Of a stretch of DNA of 64,000 bases, positions 35,961 through 45,237 are shown piece after piece. Source of the stretch: Acholeplasmatales bacterium. Its GTDB lineage: Bacteria; Bacillota_I; Bacilli_A; Acholeplasmatales; Anaeroplasmataceae. The position numbers and the translations under genes were made by a program. How positions within the stretch are numbered: position 1 is the first letter of the stretch; every line of letters starts with the position of its first letter. The stretch spans positions 1-64,000 of the forward strand of contig JAFXXC010000079.1 of NCBI GenBank assembly GCA_017542485.1, in the 5' to 3' direction. The notes below the pieces were generated by a model, which had not been told where the DNA came from, ran no database searches, and was given only the letters and a program-made list of their open reading frames with translations.

Positions 35961-36671
35961 ATGGTTGAAGGGTTTAAAATAACTGCTTCAAAAATTAAAA
36001 GGGTTTTGAAGCTAGCTGTACACTTGCCAAACGATTATTATCATAATAATAAAAAATATCCATTATTATTAGTGTTCGAAGGTGGATTGTTCTTTTCCTT
36101 TTTAACTGAAGATAATAAAATAATAGACATGAAAAATATTTTAGATAATTGTGATAACGAATTTATCACTATAGGCTTATTCTCACCAAGAATACCAGAA
36201 TGGAATATATCAGAACTTGACCCATATTATTCAGGAAATGATGAAAAAGTAGACATTAGCTATTCTTCTATCTATTACGATTATATCGTTAATGATTTAA
36301 TCCCATTATTAAGTCAAAAATATCGTTTTAACGACGATATAGGTGTAATGGGAATAAATATAGGTGCCATATCTGTAATACCGTTATTAGCCAAATATGA
36401 TACCTTTAAAAAAGGGATTATTATTTCACCAGCATTTGACATTACAAATGATTTAATAATTGATGATATCAATAAAATCAAAAATAAAAAAATATATATG
36501 TATTTAGGTGGTAAAGACACACCATTAGAATCATTAAATACATTCTATAAAATAGAAAATATTATATTAGAAAATAATGATAGTACTAATATCATTTTTG
36601 AAAACGAAAATGATAATAGTATAGAAACAATTAAAGAACACATTCAAAAAGGGTTAGACTTTATTGTCTAA
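35961..36671 (+). CDS. Esterase-like alpha/beta-hydrolase fold protein lacking the nucleophile serine
   Basis: 236 residues, no signal peptide. The arrangement LAVHLPNDYY, YPLLLVFEGG and a long helical region matches the FeeS/Fes-type esterase fold. At the nucleophile elbow, where GxSxG is expected, it reads GVMGINIGAIS (GINIG), with Asn for Ser. The later IYMYLGGKDTPLE corresponds to the strand before the acid residue. It is probably non-catalytic, or a divergent family. Monocistronic, divergent from htpG across the CIRCE region, with a GGTGATGGA ribosome site. Confidence 0.6.
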   Translation: MVEGFKITASKIKRVLKLAVHLPNDYYHNNKKYPLLLVFEGGLFFSFLTEDNKIIDMKNILDNCDNEFITIGLFSPRIPEWNISELDPYYSGNDEKVDISYSSIYYDYIVNDLIPLLSQKYRFNDDIGVMGINIGAISVIPLLAKYDTFKKGIIISPAFDITNDLIIDDINKIKNKKIYMYLGGKDTPLESLNTFYKIENIILENNDSTNIIFENENDNSIETIKEHIQKGLDFIV

Positions 36672-36680
36672 CCCTTTTAC
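36648..36680 (+). terminator. Terminator of the esterase-like gene
   Basis: AAAAGGGTTAGAC pairs with GTCTAACCCTTTT; the stem overlaps the stop codon. Confidence 0.85.
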
Positions 36681-36748
36681 AATAAAAATACTATTGTATT
36701 TATATAACACTTCACATTTTGTCTTTTATAAATGTGCATTTTTTATTT

Positions 36749-36785
36749 AAAAAGGACACTAGGCAAAAGCCTAATGTCCAAAAAT
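36749..36785 (-). terminator. Terminator of the giant lipoprotein gene
   Basis: GGACATTAGGC pairs with GCCTAGTGTCC around TTTT, then TTTTTAAAT on the minus strand. Confidence 0.85.
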
Positions 36786-36796
36786 GAAATTTTATA

Positions 36797-39700
36797 TTAA
36801 TTATATGAAATTCTATAATCATTTTGTGCCTCAGATACAAATACCATATTAATCTTTGTTCCATCTGGGAAATTGATATTATTATTTTCAATATATTCAT
36901 ATAATTCAGAAAGGCTAATAGAAATTGTTCTAGCACCGTATTTATTTAATGAAATAGTAATTTCTTTTTCGTCAATAATTTTATCATTATCTGTATCTGG
37001 GTAATCTAATTCAATATAGCAATTGAAACCATGATTATTTCTATCATAATAACCAACTATAAATGAATCATAATAACCATAAATTTGTTCTAAGACGATA
37101 TCACCATCAGTGTTTGTATCACTCTCTAAACCACATCTTGAACAATGATAATGCTGATCTTCTTCACTAAATACCCAATCATGTCCTAATGCTTCAGTTA
37201 CTTTATCTTCTGGTTGGCCACAATTTCTACAAATTCCACCACCTGGTTGAGTACATGAAACATTACTCCTTACATAATTGTGATTATAATATTCATGTGG
37301 TTTTTCTTGACCATCACTATAATATGTTTCAATGACTTTACAATTACTGAAATCATAATCATATGTTGTTCTACTATTATTATTATAAATTCTTTCAACT
37401 ACTCTATATTCATCGATTGCAGGGAAATATTTATAAATAGCTTCTTCTCTAGTTCTTTCTTTATTCTCTGGATTATATCTTTCTTCTATTCTTCTAACTA
37501 ATGATTTAGAATCATAATATTCAATAGTTTCCTCTTGATAACCACAATGCTTGCATGTTCTAGTAGCTGTTATAACTCTATATTCACCTTCTCTAGTTTC
37601 TTTTGTAGTATCATTAAAATCATGAAGATACTGATATCCATTTTCATCTTCTATTTCTTTTATGAATTTGCCAGTTGTTTTGTCATAACCTATCTTTATA
37701 TTTTCAACACCAATCTTCTTACATGTATCAGATTGTTTAAAATATACTTCTCTTCTAATTACAAATCCACATCCATCAACACCACAAGTCTGATAATACG
37801 CTTCATGATATAAATCATCAATATAATCAGTAGCTGTCATTTCACATGTTTCATGACCAAATTCACAATTATATCTAGTATTTATATGGTGCTCTTTTCC
37901 ACATGGACATTCATATACTTCAATATATCCACCACACTTAGAATATTCAGATAAATCAATACGTTCAACTAACTCTGTATGATGTCCATACATTTCTTCT
38001 TCATGACTATCACCACATACTGTACATGTTCTTGTTACTATAACGCCTTTTGTACAATCATGGTCTTCTGTTAAGAATTTATAAGATATTTCATAATCAT
38101 GATCAGTATATTCACTACTTACAGTCTTATTGAAAATAATCTTATTATTCTTCTTGATAGTATATTTAGTATATTGAATCTTTGAACATAATTTTGAACC
38201 AGCAGTTTCATATCTATCTCTAGTAATTGTTACATTAAGTGTTAGATATGTTGTAGTATTAACTGTATGTACTATTCCCTTAGAATCTCTATACGAAGAT
38301 TCCTTATATTGTCGCTCAACATAATGTTCTTTATCTTCAGTTTCTCTTATTTCTACGTATCCTTCTTTACCACATAGACATTCTGAATAAGTAACTATTA
38401 CAGGAACACCATCTTCTGTTAAATCTAATTCTTTACTATCTCCTGTTGTATGAGAATTTGTTGTGTAATAATATTTATCTCCACAAATTTTACATACTCT
38501 TGTTACTCTAATACCATTTTCACAATTAGGAACTATAGTTGTAAATTCATAAGTAGATTCATAATCATGATGTGATGAATTATAAGAATTAGTATATTGT
38601 AATAATACAGTAGAACCATTATAAACTGTTATCAAACGATACTGAATGTATCTACATTGATCAATTGGTTCTTGATAACTATCCATTACAACTTTAATAG
38701 GACTATTAATAATTGTTGCCTCAGTAATGTAATGAGTAATACCCTTAGAATCAGTTTCTTGTTTAGTTATTGTGCTCATCATACTCATTACTTCTTTAAA
38801 TGAATTATACTCATTTATTAATATTTCATGACATACTTCACATTCAGCATAATAAATCTTCGCATCAATACCAAATGGACTTAAATCTAATTCTTTCTTA
38901 TATTCAATATTTGTGCTTCCATTAACCATATGGCTATATATGCCTTGTAGGCGATGTATACCACATACACTACATGTTACTATCGCACCAATTGTAGTTC
39001 CACTACCACAATGTAAATCTTCTTTATTCTTATTTAAAATTTCATAAGTCAATGTGTGATGTTGTTGTTGCTGTACTTCATCACATGAGAAGATTACTTC
39101 GTTACCCTTTGTAATCTTTATAATTCTATGAGTTTCATCAACACAAGCAGTCTTTATTTGATACGTATCTCTTATACATACTAATCCACACTCTGAACAT
39201 GTAAATTCGTAAATCATATGTTGTACACCATCAATTACAGTTTGTGTACCTTGAGATGTTCTATTATATCCTTGACAATCAATTGTTAAATTAGTAACAC
39301 TATATGGAGTCTTATCTTCAGTAGTTCTTGCATAATAATTAATATGTCCACCACAACAACCATGTTCTTCAAGATCAATATCATTATCCCTTGTCATTCC
39401 AGGAACATAAATATTAAACAAATTCTCACCATTATAGAAAATTACCATTTCACCAGAATAATCATTTGGATTATAAATACTTTCTACATGTAATCCACAA
39501 TCTGGACAATCTATTATTTGAGACATACTACCATCTGGAAGTTCTTCTTCCTTCATACTTCTTTCATCAATATGACATAATGAAACCATTGGAGAATCAC
39601 TTGAATATGGATCAGCTTGAACAACCTTACCACATTCACAAGTATAATAATCAATGAATAATCCACAACAATCATCATAATAATCTGCCATATTAAAGAA

Positions 39701-42406
39701 TTTTCTAATTGTAGGCTTATGATCACATGTCTTAGCTCCACATGTATCACATACATTATCGCCATTCCAATCATGATCAGTAACATCTAATTTTTCATGA
39801 CACATTGTACATTCATGCCAATGGTGATCTCCATCACTTAACCATGTATCATTTTTAGTATGTTCTAATTTATCAACTTTAACTATCTTAGAATCAGTAT
39901 AAGTTAAATCGCCAACTTTCGCAGTTGCTACATAAACTGTTTCACCATCTTGTTGACAAGTTGCAGTCATTGATAATTGCTTAACTGTTGCTGCTTGTTC
40001 TACACTATGGCTTGCAACTGAACTACATTCTAACTTAAATGTTGCAGTTGAATAATCAGATGCCCAAACCCAATCAATAGTGTGAGCTACTGGAGTTGTA
40101 TAATTATCTTTATATGTATCATGACACATACTACATTCATGTTCATCATATCCAAATGCTTCACATGTTGCTAAAGTTGTTTTAGTTGTATACGTATGAG
40201 CAATCATTGGAATTGCCACTTCATAACTATCGTTACATTTACTACATACATAAACATCTTTACCATTTGCTGTACATGTTGCATCAACGTGTTGATCATT
40301 ATCTTTTTGATGATTATGACCTGTTGCTAATGTTGTATTTGAATAAGTATCATTACATTCAGTACATACATATACAGTAATTCCATTTGTTGTACATGTT
40401 GCTTCACAAGACTCTTCATCATCCATTTGATAATTATGGCCTGGTGCAGCCACTAAATTCTCAATTTTTGAATCGTGACATCTCTTACAAATATATAAAT
40501 CATAAGAATCAGCTGTACAGCTACCTTCAACATGCTTTTCATCATATTGATGTCCATATAATGCACATCTTTCAGCTGGAGTTAATCTAGTGATTGTATA
40601 AAATGAGAAGTGATTTGTCTTAAATGTAACAAATCCATTATTATATGTTGCTTCAATTGATTCTACTTCACCTTCATCATTAATGAACCAAATTGCTATA
40701 TTATCAACATCTTCATTAGCAGACAATGTATATGGCAATGTAATAGTTACATAATTATTATTGAAATCAACCTTATCTGAACCAGAAGTCATTCCAAAAT
40801 CATAAACCTTACTATCACCAATTTGTTGTTTTTGGTCATCTGTTAAATTTAAATCTGATTTATTTGCTTCATTTACTGATAATGTTATATCCTTACCAGT
40901 TAATTCGTTAACTAGTGATTTATCAAGTGCTAAATTTGCTCCATTAACTTCTACTTTAGAATTTGCTAATTCAGAAGCAGGGATAGCATCAGTTGTAGTA
41001 CCTGTAAATACTTTAACTTCTCTAGTTGCTGTACATCCATCGTTTTGACAATGGTCAGTTCTAACACCACCAGATACTTCACCTAATTCCCAATCATGAG
41101 CATCAGGATCAGTGTCAGTATCTACATCGTAAGCACCATTACATTTTGAACATGTTAAAGTTTTTACACCACCATGTTGACAAGTTGCTTCTTCCTTAAT
41201 TGACGCTTTATAATCATGCTTAAAAATATATTCTCCATCAACCTTTTCAGTACAATTCTTACATTGATATTGTAAAACATATTTACAAGTTTCACCATCA
41301 ACTAATACTGCAACACCAGCAACACCTTCAATATCATGTCCTTTTGCAACACCTTCTGTTACTTCTTTATGATCTTGACATCTTTCGCAATCATAAACAT
41401 AAGTTTTTGGTTCTGTACAAGTTGCATTTTTAGTTTCAGTTAATTCATAATTATGATTTAATGGGTCAAGCGTTGCATCACATCTTGAACATTCTGAACC
41501 ATGAGTACAATCTTGTTCATGATTCCAATCATGGCCTAATGCATCAGTATATGAATCAATATATGAATAATCGCAAGTGTTACATACATGTTCTGTATAA
41601 CCTTTTTCTGTACATGTAGGGTCTATAACTCTATCATCAAAATCATGACCTGTTGCTTCAATACGAATCTTTATTTCTTCGTAATCATCATCAAATGATG
41701 CTTTTATAGTTCTAACACCTGCTTCAAGGCATGATGCTTGTTGAATTGAACTTTGAATTGAAGTTTGTTCAATCTTAGTGTGAGAAGGATTACCCTTACA
41801 TACATAATATGCAACTGCAGATTGGTTATCATTTGACCACTGCATTCCTTTGAACTCATAATCATGTGGGCTCTTGGCTAATTGTAAGCTTTTAGTAGCC
41901 TGATTACCACCATGTACTGCAACATATGTTACCATACCATTTGCTGAACATGTTGGATCTTCTTTTGTATTACTAACAGCAGCATCTAATTTTATGATGT
42001 CATTACTGTTTGTTTTATTCTTATAAACAGCCTTCGCACTTAAATTATCATCTGCCCATTCAAAATTATCAAATTCATAATTTAGTTTCTTGGCAGAAAC
42101 TATAATTTGTTGAGCAGTAATTTCTGTTTTGTTCTCATCAAATAGCTTGTCACAGCCACTACAAGTGAAATAATGAATACTTCCTTCTTCGTCCCAAGTA
42201 GCTTCCACTGCTTGATGATCAACATAAGAGTGAGTATGTCCTTCATCTTGTTTATTTGTGCTTCCTGTAGTCTGGGTACCACTATTTGTACTAGTTCCTG
42301 TAGGACCAGTAGTTGTAGTATCAGCAGGACTATTATTAGAACCACAAGATACTAAAGTTAGCACTAATAACAACAAAAAGGACACTGAAAATAACGCCTT
42401 TTTCAT
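36797..42406 (-). CDS. Giant Cys-rich repeat surface lipoprotein
   Basis: 1,869 residues. The signal peptide has lipobox TLVSC (Cys21), followed by a Thr/Ser/Gly linker rich in TTT and GTST. The rest is a series of 30-70-residue units. In the first half these have the form xATCxxxGxxxYxCxxCxxxYxxxxxxxGH. I count about 28 CxxC, CxC or C-x4-H variants. A repeat-free beta domain (about 470-610) interrupts the series. In the second half the units are longer, with CxxCG and added beta segments. Near the C-terminus, DTDNDKIIDEKE is an EF-hand-like loop. The repeats are probably metal-binding or structural extracellular modules. Function is unknown; adhesion is a guess. Confidence 0.85.
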   Translation of the reverse strand: MKKALFSVSFLLLLVLTLVSCGSNNSPADTTTTGPTGTSTNSGTQTTGSTNKQDEGHTHSYVDHQAVEATWDEEGSIHYFTCSGCDKLFDENKTEITAQQIIVSAKKLNYEFDNFEWADDNLSAKAVYKNKTNSNDIIKLDAAVSNTKEDPTCSANGMVTYVAVHGGNQATKSLQLAKSPHDYEFKGMQWSNDNQSAVAYYVCKGNPSHTKIEQTSIQSSIQQASCLEAGVRTIKASFDDDYEEIKIRIEATGHDFDDRVIDPTCTEKGYTEHVCNTCDYSYIDSYTDALGHDWNHEQDCTHGSECSRCDATLDPLNHNYELTETKNATCTEPKTYVYDCERCQDHKEVTEGVAKGHDIEGVAGVAVLVDGETCKYVLQYQCKNCTEKVDGEYIFKHDYKASIKEEATCQHGGVKTLTCSKCNGAYDVDTDTDPDAHDWELGEVSGGVRTDHCQNDGCTATREVKVFTGTTTDAIPASELANSKVEVNGANLALDKSLVNELTGKDITLSVNEANKSDLNLTDDQKQQIGDSKVYDFGMTSGSDKVDFNNNYVTITLPYTLSANEDVDNIAIWFINDEGEVESIEATYNNGFVTFKTNHFSFYTITRLTPAERCALYGHQYDEKHVEGSCTADSYDLYICKRCHDSKIENLVAAPGHNYQMDDEESCEATCTTNGITVYVCTECNDTYSNTTLATGHNHQKDNDQHVDATCTANGKDVYVCSKCNDSYEVAIPMIAHTYTTKTTLATCEAFGYDEHECSMCHDTYKDNYTTPVAHTIDWVWASDYSTATFKLECSSVASHSVEQAATVKQLSMTATCQQDGETVYVATAKVGDLTYTDSKIVKVDKLEHTKNDTWLSDGDHHWHECTMCHEKLDVTDHDWNGDNVCDTCGAKTCDHKPTIRKFFNMADYYDDCCGLFIDYYTCECGKVVQADPYSSDSPMVSLCHIDERSMKEEELPDGSMSQIIDCPDCGLHVESIYNPNDYSGEMVIFYNGENLFNIYVPGMTRDNDIDLEEHGCCGGHINYYARTTEDKTPYSVTNLTIDCQGYNRTSQGTQTVIDGVQHMIYEFTCSECGLVCIRDTYQIKTACVDETHRIIKITKGNEVIFSCDEVQQQQHHTLTYEILNKNKEDLHCGSGTTIGAIVTCSVCGIHRLQGIYSHMVNGSTNIEYKKELDLSPFGIDAKIYYAECEVCHEILINEYNSFKEVMSMMSTITKQETDSKGITHYITEATIINSPIKVVMDSYQEPIDQCRYIQYRLITVYNGSTVLLQYTNSYNSSHHDYESTYEFTTIVPNCENGIRVTRVCKICGDKYYYTTNSHTTGDSKELDLTEDGVPVIVTYSECLCGKEGYVEIRETEDKEHYVERQYKESSYRDSKGIVHTVNTTTYLTLNVTITRDRYETAGSKLCSKIQYTKYTIKKNNKIIFNKTVSSEYTDHDYEISYKFLTEDHDCTKGVIVTRTCTVCGDSHEEEMYGHHTELVERIDLSEYSKCGGYIEVYECPCGKEHHINTRYNCEFGHETCEMTATDYIDDLYHEAYYQTCGVDGCGFVIRREVYFKQSDTCKKIGVENIKIGYDKTTGKFIKEIEDENGYQYLHDFNDTTKETREGEYRVITATRTCKHCGYQEETIEYYDSKSLVRRIEERYNPENKERTREEAIYKYFPAIDEYRVVERIYNNNSRTTYDYDFSNCKVIETYYSDGQEKPHEYYNHNYVRSNVSCTQPGGGICRNCGQPEDKVTEALGHDWVFSEEDQHYHCSRCGLESDTNTDGDIVLEQIYGYYDSFIVGYYDRNNHGFNCYIELDYPDTDNDKIIDEKEITISLNKYGARTISISLSELYEYIENNNINFPDGTKINMVFVSEAQNDYRISYN
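36797..42406 (-). repeat. Degenerate CxxC/GH protein repeats within the giant lipoprotein
   Basis: The repetition is at protein level. Examples are YVCTECNDTYS, YVCSKCNDSYE, HECSMCHDTYK and HECTMCHEKLD between about 39780 and 40480, and RVCKICGDKYY, RTCTVCGDSHEE and RTCKHCGYQEE between about 37530 and 38510. Nucleotide identity between units is low, so the duplications are old. Confidence 0.75.
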
Positions 42407-42447
42407 GTCTGTTACCTCCTATTAACTTTCAACGCGCTTTTTCTTTT

Positions 42448-42475
42448 ATTATAATTTGTATAAAAACAAAGTCAA
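42448..42475 (-). promoter_or_regulatory. Promoter of the giant lipoprotein gene
   Basis: TTGACT (42475-42470), 16-base spacer, TATAAT (42453-42448), about 42 bases ahead of the ATG; GGAGG lies eight bases before the start. Confidence 0.65.
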
Positions 42476-42554
42476 TAACCAAAAAAATCTAAAACCTTTA
42501 CGTTTAATTTTTTTTATAATTTTCGACATAAAAATAGCTTAATCTTTAATTGTA

Positions 42555-42580
42555 AAAGAAAAAAATGACCCGCAGGTCAT
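42555..42580 (-). terminator. Terminator of fakA
   Basis: ATGACC-TGC-GGGTCAT followed by T7 on the minus strand. Confidence 0.85.
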
Positions 42581-42594
42581 TATTTTAATAAATA

Positions 42595-44223
42595 TTATTC
42601 AATACCAATTATATATGAATAAATATCTTGCATACCATCAACTACATATACTTCCATATATGAATTAAATGCTTCTGCAATATTTTTTAATTCATCACAT
42701 TCCTGTTGAGGAACATCTCTACCCTTTAGTACTGTTAATACTTCTTTTGAATCAAAATCAGGTATTAACCTAAAGGCTTTTTTTATTGCGCTAATTCTAT
42801 CCTTATCTGATGAAACAAGGTCATTATTATACATACAGATATAATCACCTTTAGAAATTTGAATATCATTAATAACACAATCTCTAACACTATATGTTAC
42901 TTCAAGTGTTGAAACATTATTAATAGTTTCACTTATTTCTTGTAATATCTCATCTATATTATCACTTTCATAATTAATCATAGATTGGGCGCTGTATCCT
43001 TGTGCTATAGTTTTAGTTGGCATAACATATACATTTGATTTTGTATACATTTCCTTTGCTTGGTTGGCTGCCATCAAAATATTACCATTATTAGGGAATA
43101 CAATAATATTATCTGCATTTACTTTATCAAATGCCTTAATAAAATCTTGTGTTGAGGTATTCATAGTTTGACCACCTGAAACAACCTCATCAGTTCCCAT
43201 TTCTTTAAATGCTTTAACTAAACCTACACCATTAGCTATAGCTATTGTTGCATACTTCTTTCTTTCTGCCTTTTCTTCTTCAACTGGTGTAGCCTCAACA
43301 TCTTCTTTTTTGTAATCAAGATTATCTATCTTAATATCAATAAATTCACCATATTTACGTAATTCAGTAACCAACATTCCTGGATCAAATGTAATAACAG
43401 AACCCTTGATTTTTGTCCCTTCTTCAGATACATCCGCGTTATTACCATTTGAGCTTATTACATCTAATATTCTTTTTGAATCAAAAGTAGGAATATTGAT
43501 TTTAGATGATTGTAATTGTAGAGTAAAATCAAAACAATACCCATATGTCAATTTGCTATTCTCGTTAAAGTTTTCAACCTTAACCTTGTTTTCAAGTTCA
43601 GAAATATCTTCGCCATTAGCGCACATTAACATGCCCTTAATTATCATAACAAGACCATATCCACCAGAATCAATTACTCCTGCCTTTTTTAAAACAGGTA
43701 ATAGATTAGGTGTATTATCAAGTGAAATATTAGCATATTTTAAATATATTTCTAAATATTCAGACAATTCCATATCCTCTTTAAATTCTTTTATGGCATT
43801 ATCTCCTGCTTCACGCATTACAGTAAGCATAGTACCTTCAGTAGGATTAGTTACTATGCTATAGCTTCTTTTACTTCCAGATATTAATGCGTTAGCAAAA
43901 TCAAAAACACTTGCCTTATCCATATCCTTAAGACCATTTGATATACCTTTAAAGAACTGAGATAATATTACACCTGAATTACCACGTGCACTAAGTACCA
44001 TACCTCTGGCAAGTCTTTTTGCTAAAACGCCTATTGATGAATCAACATTAGCTTCTACCTCTTTGATTCCACCTTCAATAGTCATTCGCATATTTGTTCC
44101 CGTATCACCATCAGGTACAGGGAATACATTTAAAGAATTAACCTTATCAATATCACTTATTAGAGATAAAGCTCCAAATCTAACCATTTGGAAAAGGTCA
44201 TTTCCATTTATCATCTTCCCCAT
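42595..44223 (-). CDS. fakA: Fatty acid kinase FakA-like (DAK2/DegV-associated)
   Basis: 542 residues. The N-terminal DhaL/DAK2 ATP-binding domain (about 1-200) has VFPVPDGDTGTNM and ARGNSGVILSQFF. A linker and the C-terminal FakA domain follow (IVFPNNGNILMAANQA). FakA phosphorylates a fatty acid held by a FakB/DegV protein so that exogenous fatty acids enter phospholipid. The DegV gene lies immediately upstream with a 2-base gap, making a likely complete FakAB pair. Confidence 0.9.
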   Translation of the reverse strand: MGKMINGNDLFQMVRFGALSLISDIDKVNSLNVFPVPDGDTGTNMRMTIEGGIKEVEANVDSSIGVLAKRLARGMVLSARGNSGVILSQFFKGISNGLKDMDKASVFDFANALISGSKRSYSIVTNPTEGTMLTVMREAGDNAIKEFKEDMELSEYLEIYLKYANISLDNTPNLLPVLKKAGVIDSGGYGLVMIIKGMLMCANGEDISELENKVKVENFNENSKLTYGYCFDFTLQLQSSKINIPTFDSKRILDVISSNGNNADVSEEGTKIKGSVITFDPGMLVTELRKYGEFIDIKIDNLDYKKEDVEATPVEEEKAERKKYATIAIANGVGLVKAFKEMGTDEVVSGGQTMNTSTQDFIKAFDKVNADNIIVFPNNGNILMAANQAKEMYTKSNVYVMPTKTIAQGYSAQSMINYESDNIDEILQEISETINNVSTLEVTYSVRDCVINDIQISKGDYICMYNNDLVSSDKDRISAIKKAFRLIPDFDSKEVLTVLKGRDVPQQECDELKNIAEAFNSYMEVYVVDGMQDIYSYIIGIE

Positions 44224-44225
44224 GA

Positions 44226-45113
44226 TTACTTCTCTTCACCAGCAATAGTTACTTCCTCTCCAAAGAAGTTAACTGTAATTGTTCCAGGACCAACAGTAGC
44301 ACCAATGATTGGTCCTAATGGTGAAATATTAATTTCCTTTGGACTAACTCTTTCTTGAACTGCCTTTGCAATATATTGTGCATCCTTTTCACAATCTGCA
44401 TGCTCAATAAACAATGTTGTTTCATTAGCATTTTCAATTCTAGTACAAATTAATTCAATTAATTCATCTAATGAAGATTTTCTACCTTTTACCTTCTTAA
44501 ATGCATAATTGTTACCATTCTTATCGCCTACGATAATAGGCTTAACTCCAAATAAATTACCAAAGAAAGCTGCAGTAGCTTTAACACGTCCACTCTTTCT
44601 TAACCACTCTAATGATTCAACAGTAGCGAATGTTTGGAATTTTAATTTATTCTTATCTAAATATTCAACTACCTCTTCTAATGTTCTACCTTCATTGGCC
44701 ATCTTTTGAGCAGTAATAGCCATTAAACCTTCAGCGTAGTTACTTCTTAATGAATCATAGCTAATAAGCTTTCTTTCAGGATACTTTTGTAATAATTCTT
44801 CTGCACAAATCTTTGCAGAATTAACAGATCCTGATAATTTAGAAGAACATGCAATATATAATACATCATATCCTTCCTCAAAAGCTTTACCAACTTTTTC
44901 TATTACTTCACTATTCTTAATTTGACCTGTAATAGCACGAGAACCCTTTCTCATTTTATCATAATAGTCCTTATATGATATTTCAGGCCACTCTAAATCT
45001 GCATCATAATCCTTACCATCAATAGTAAAAACCATCTTTAGATAGCCTAAACCCAACTCATCTCTAAATTTCTTTTCAACATCTGATGTTGAATCAGTAA
45101 ATACCTTAAACAT
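44226..45113 (-). CDS. DegV family fatty-acid-binding protein (FakB-like)
   Basis: 295 residues. The DegV N-terminus reads VFTDSTSDVEKKFRDEL. A conserved region around YIACSSKLSGS and the late ISPLGPIIGATVGPGTI complete the fold that binds a single fatty acid. It presents the lipid to FakA, encoded next. GGAGGA precedes the ATG. No other FakB paralogue is in this window. Confidence 0.92.
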   Translation of the reverse strand: MFKVFTDSTSDVEKKFRDELGLGYLKMVFTIDGKDYDADLEWPEISYKDYYDKMRKGSRAITGQIKNSEVIEKVGKAFEEGYDVLYIACSSKLSGSVNSAKICAEELLQKYPERKLISYDSLRSNYAEGLMAITAQKMANEGRTLEEVVEYLDKNKLKFQTFATVESLEWLRKSGRVKATAAFFGNLFGVKPIIVGDKNGNNYAFKKVKGRKSSLDELIELICTRIENANETTLFIEHADCEKDAQYIAKAVQERVSPKEINISPLGPIIGATVGPGTITVNFFGEEVTIAGEEK

Positions 45114-45191
45114 ATTATCTTTTCCTCCATTAGTAGATTCTAACTATCTATGATTATATCATAATCATTTATTTATTGTAAATTACATATA

Positions 45192-45231
45192 GAAAAAAGT
45201 ACTCAAAACATCTAACTGTTTTAAGTACCTT
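45192..45231 (-). terminator. Terminator of the ABC exporter operon
   Basis: GGTACTTAAAACA pairs with TGTTTTGAGTACT (one mismatch), followed by T6. Confidence 0.75.
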
Positions 45232-45237
45232 AAAATA

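Noticed and set aside
36797-42406. Several 60-90-residue antisense and out-of-frame ORFs within the giant gene
   Set aside because: They mirror the biased codons of the Cys/His/Tyr-rich repeats, have no ribosome sites and show Ile/Phe/His-rich nonsense composition.
36797-42406. CRISPR-like or tandem DNA repeats in the repeat gene
   Set aside because: The repetition is only at protein level; nucleotide units are not identical or regularly spaced.
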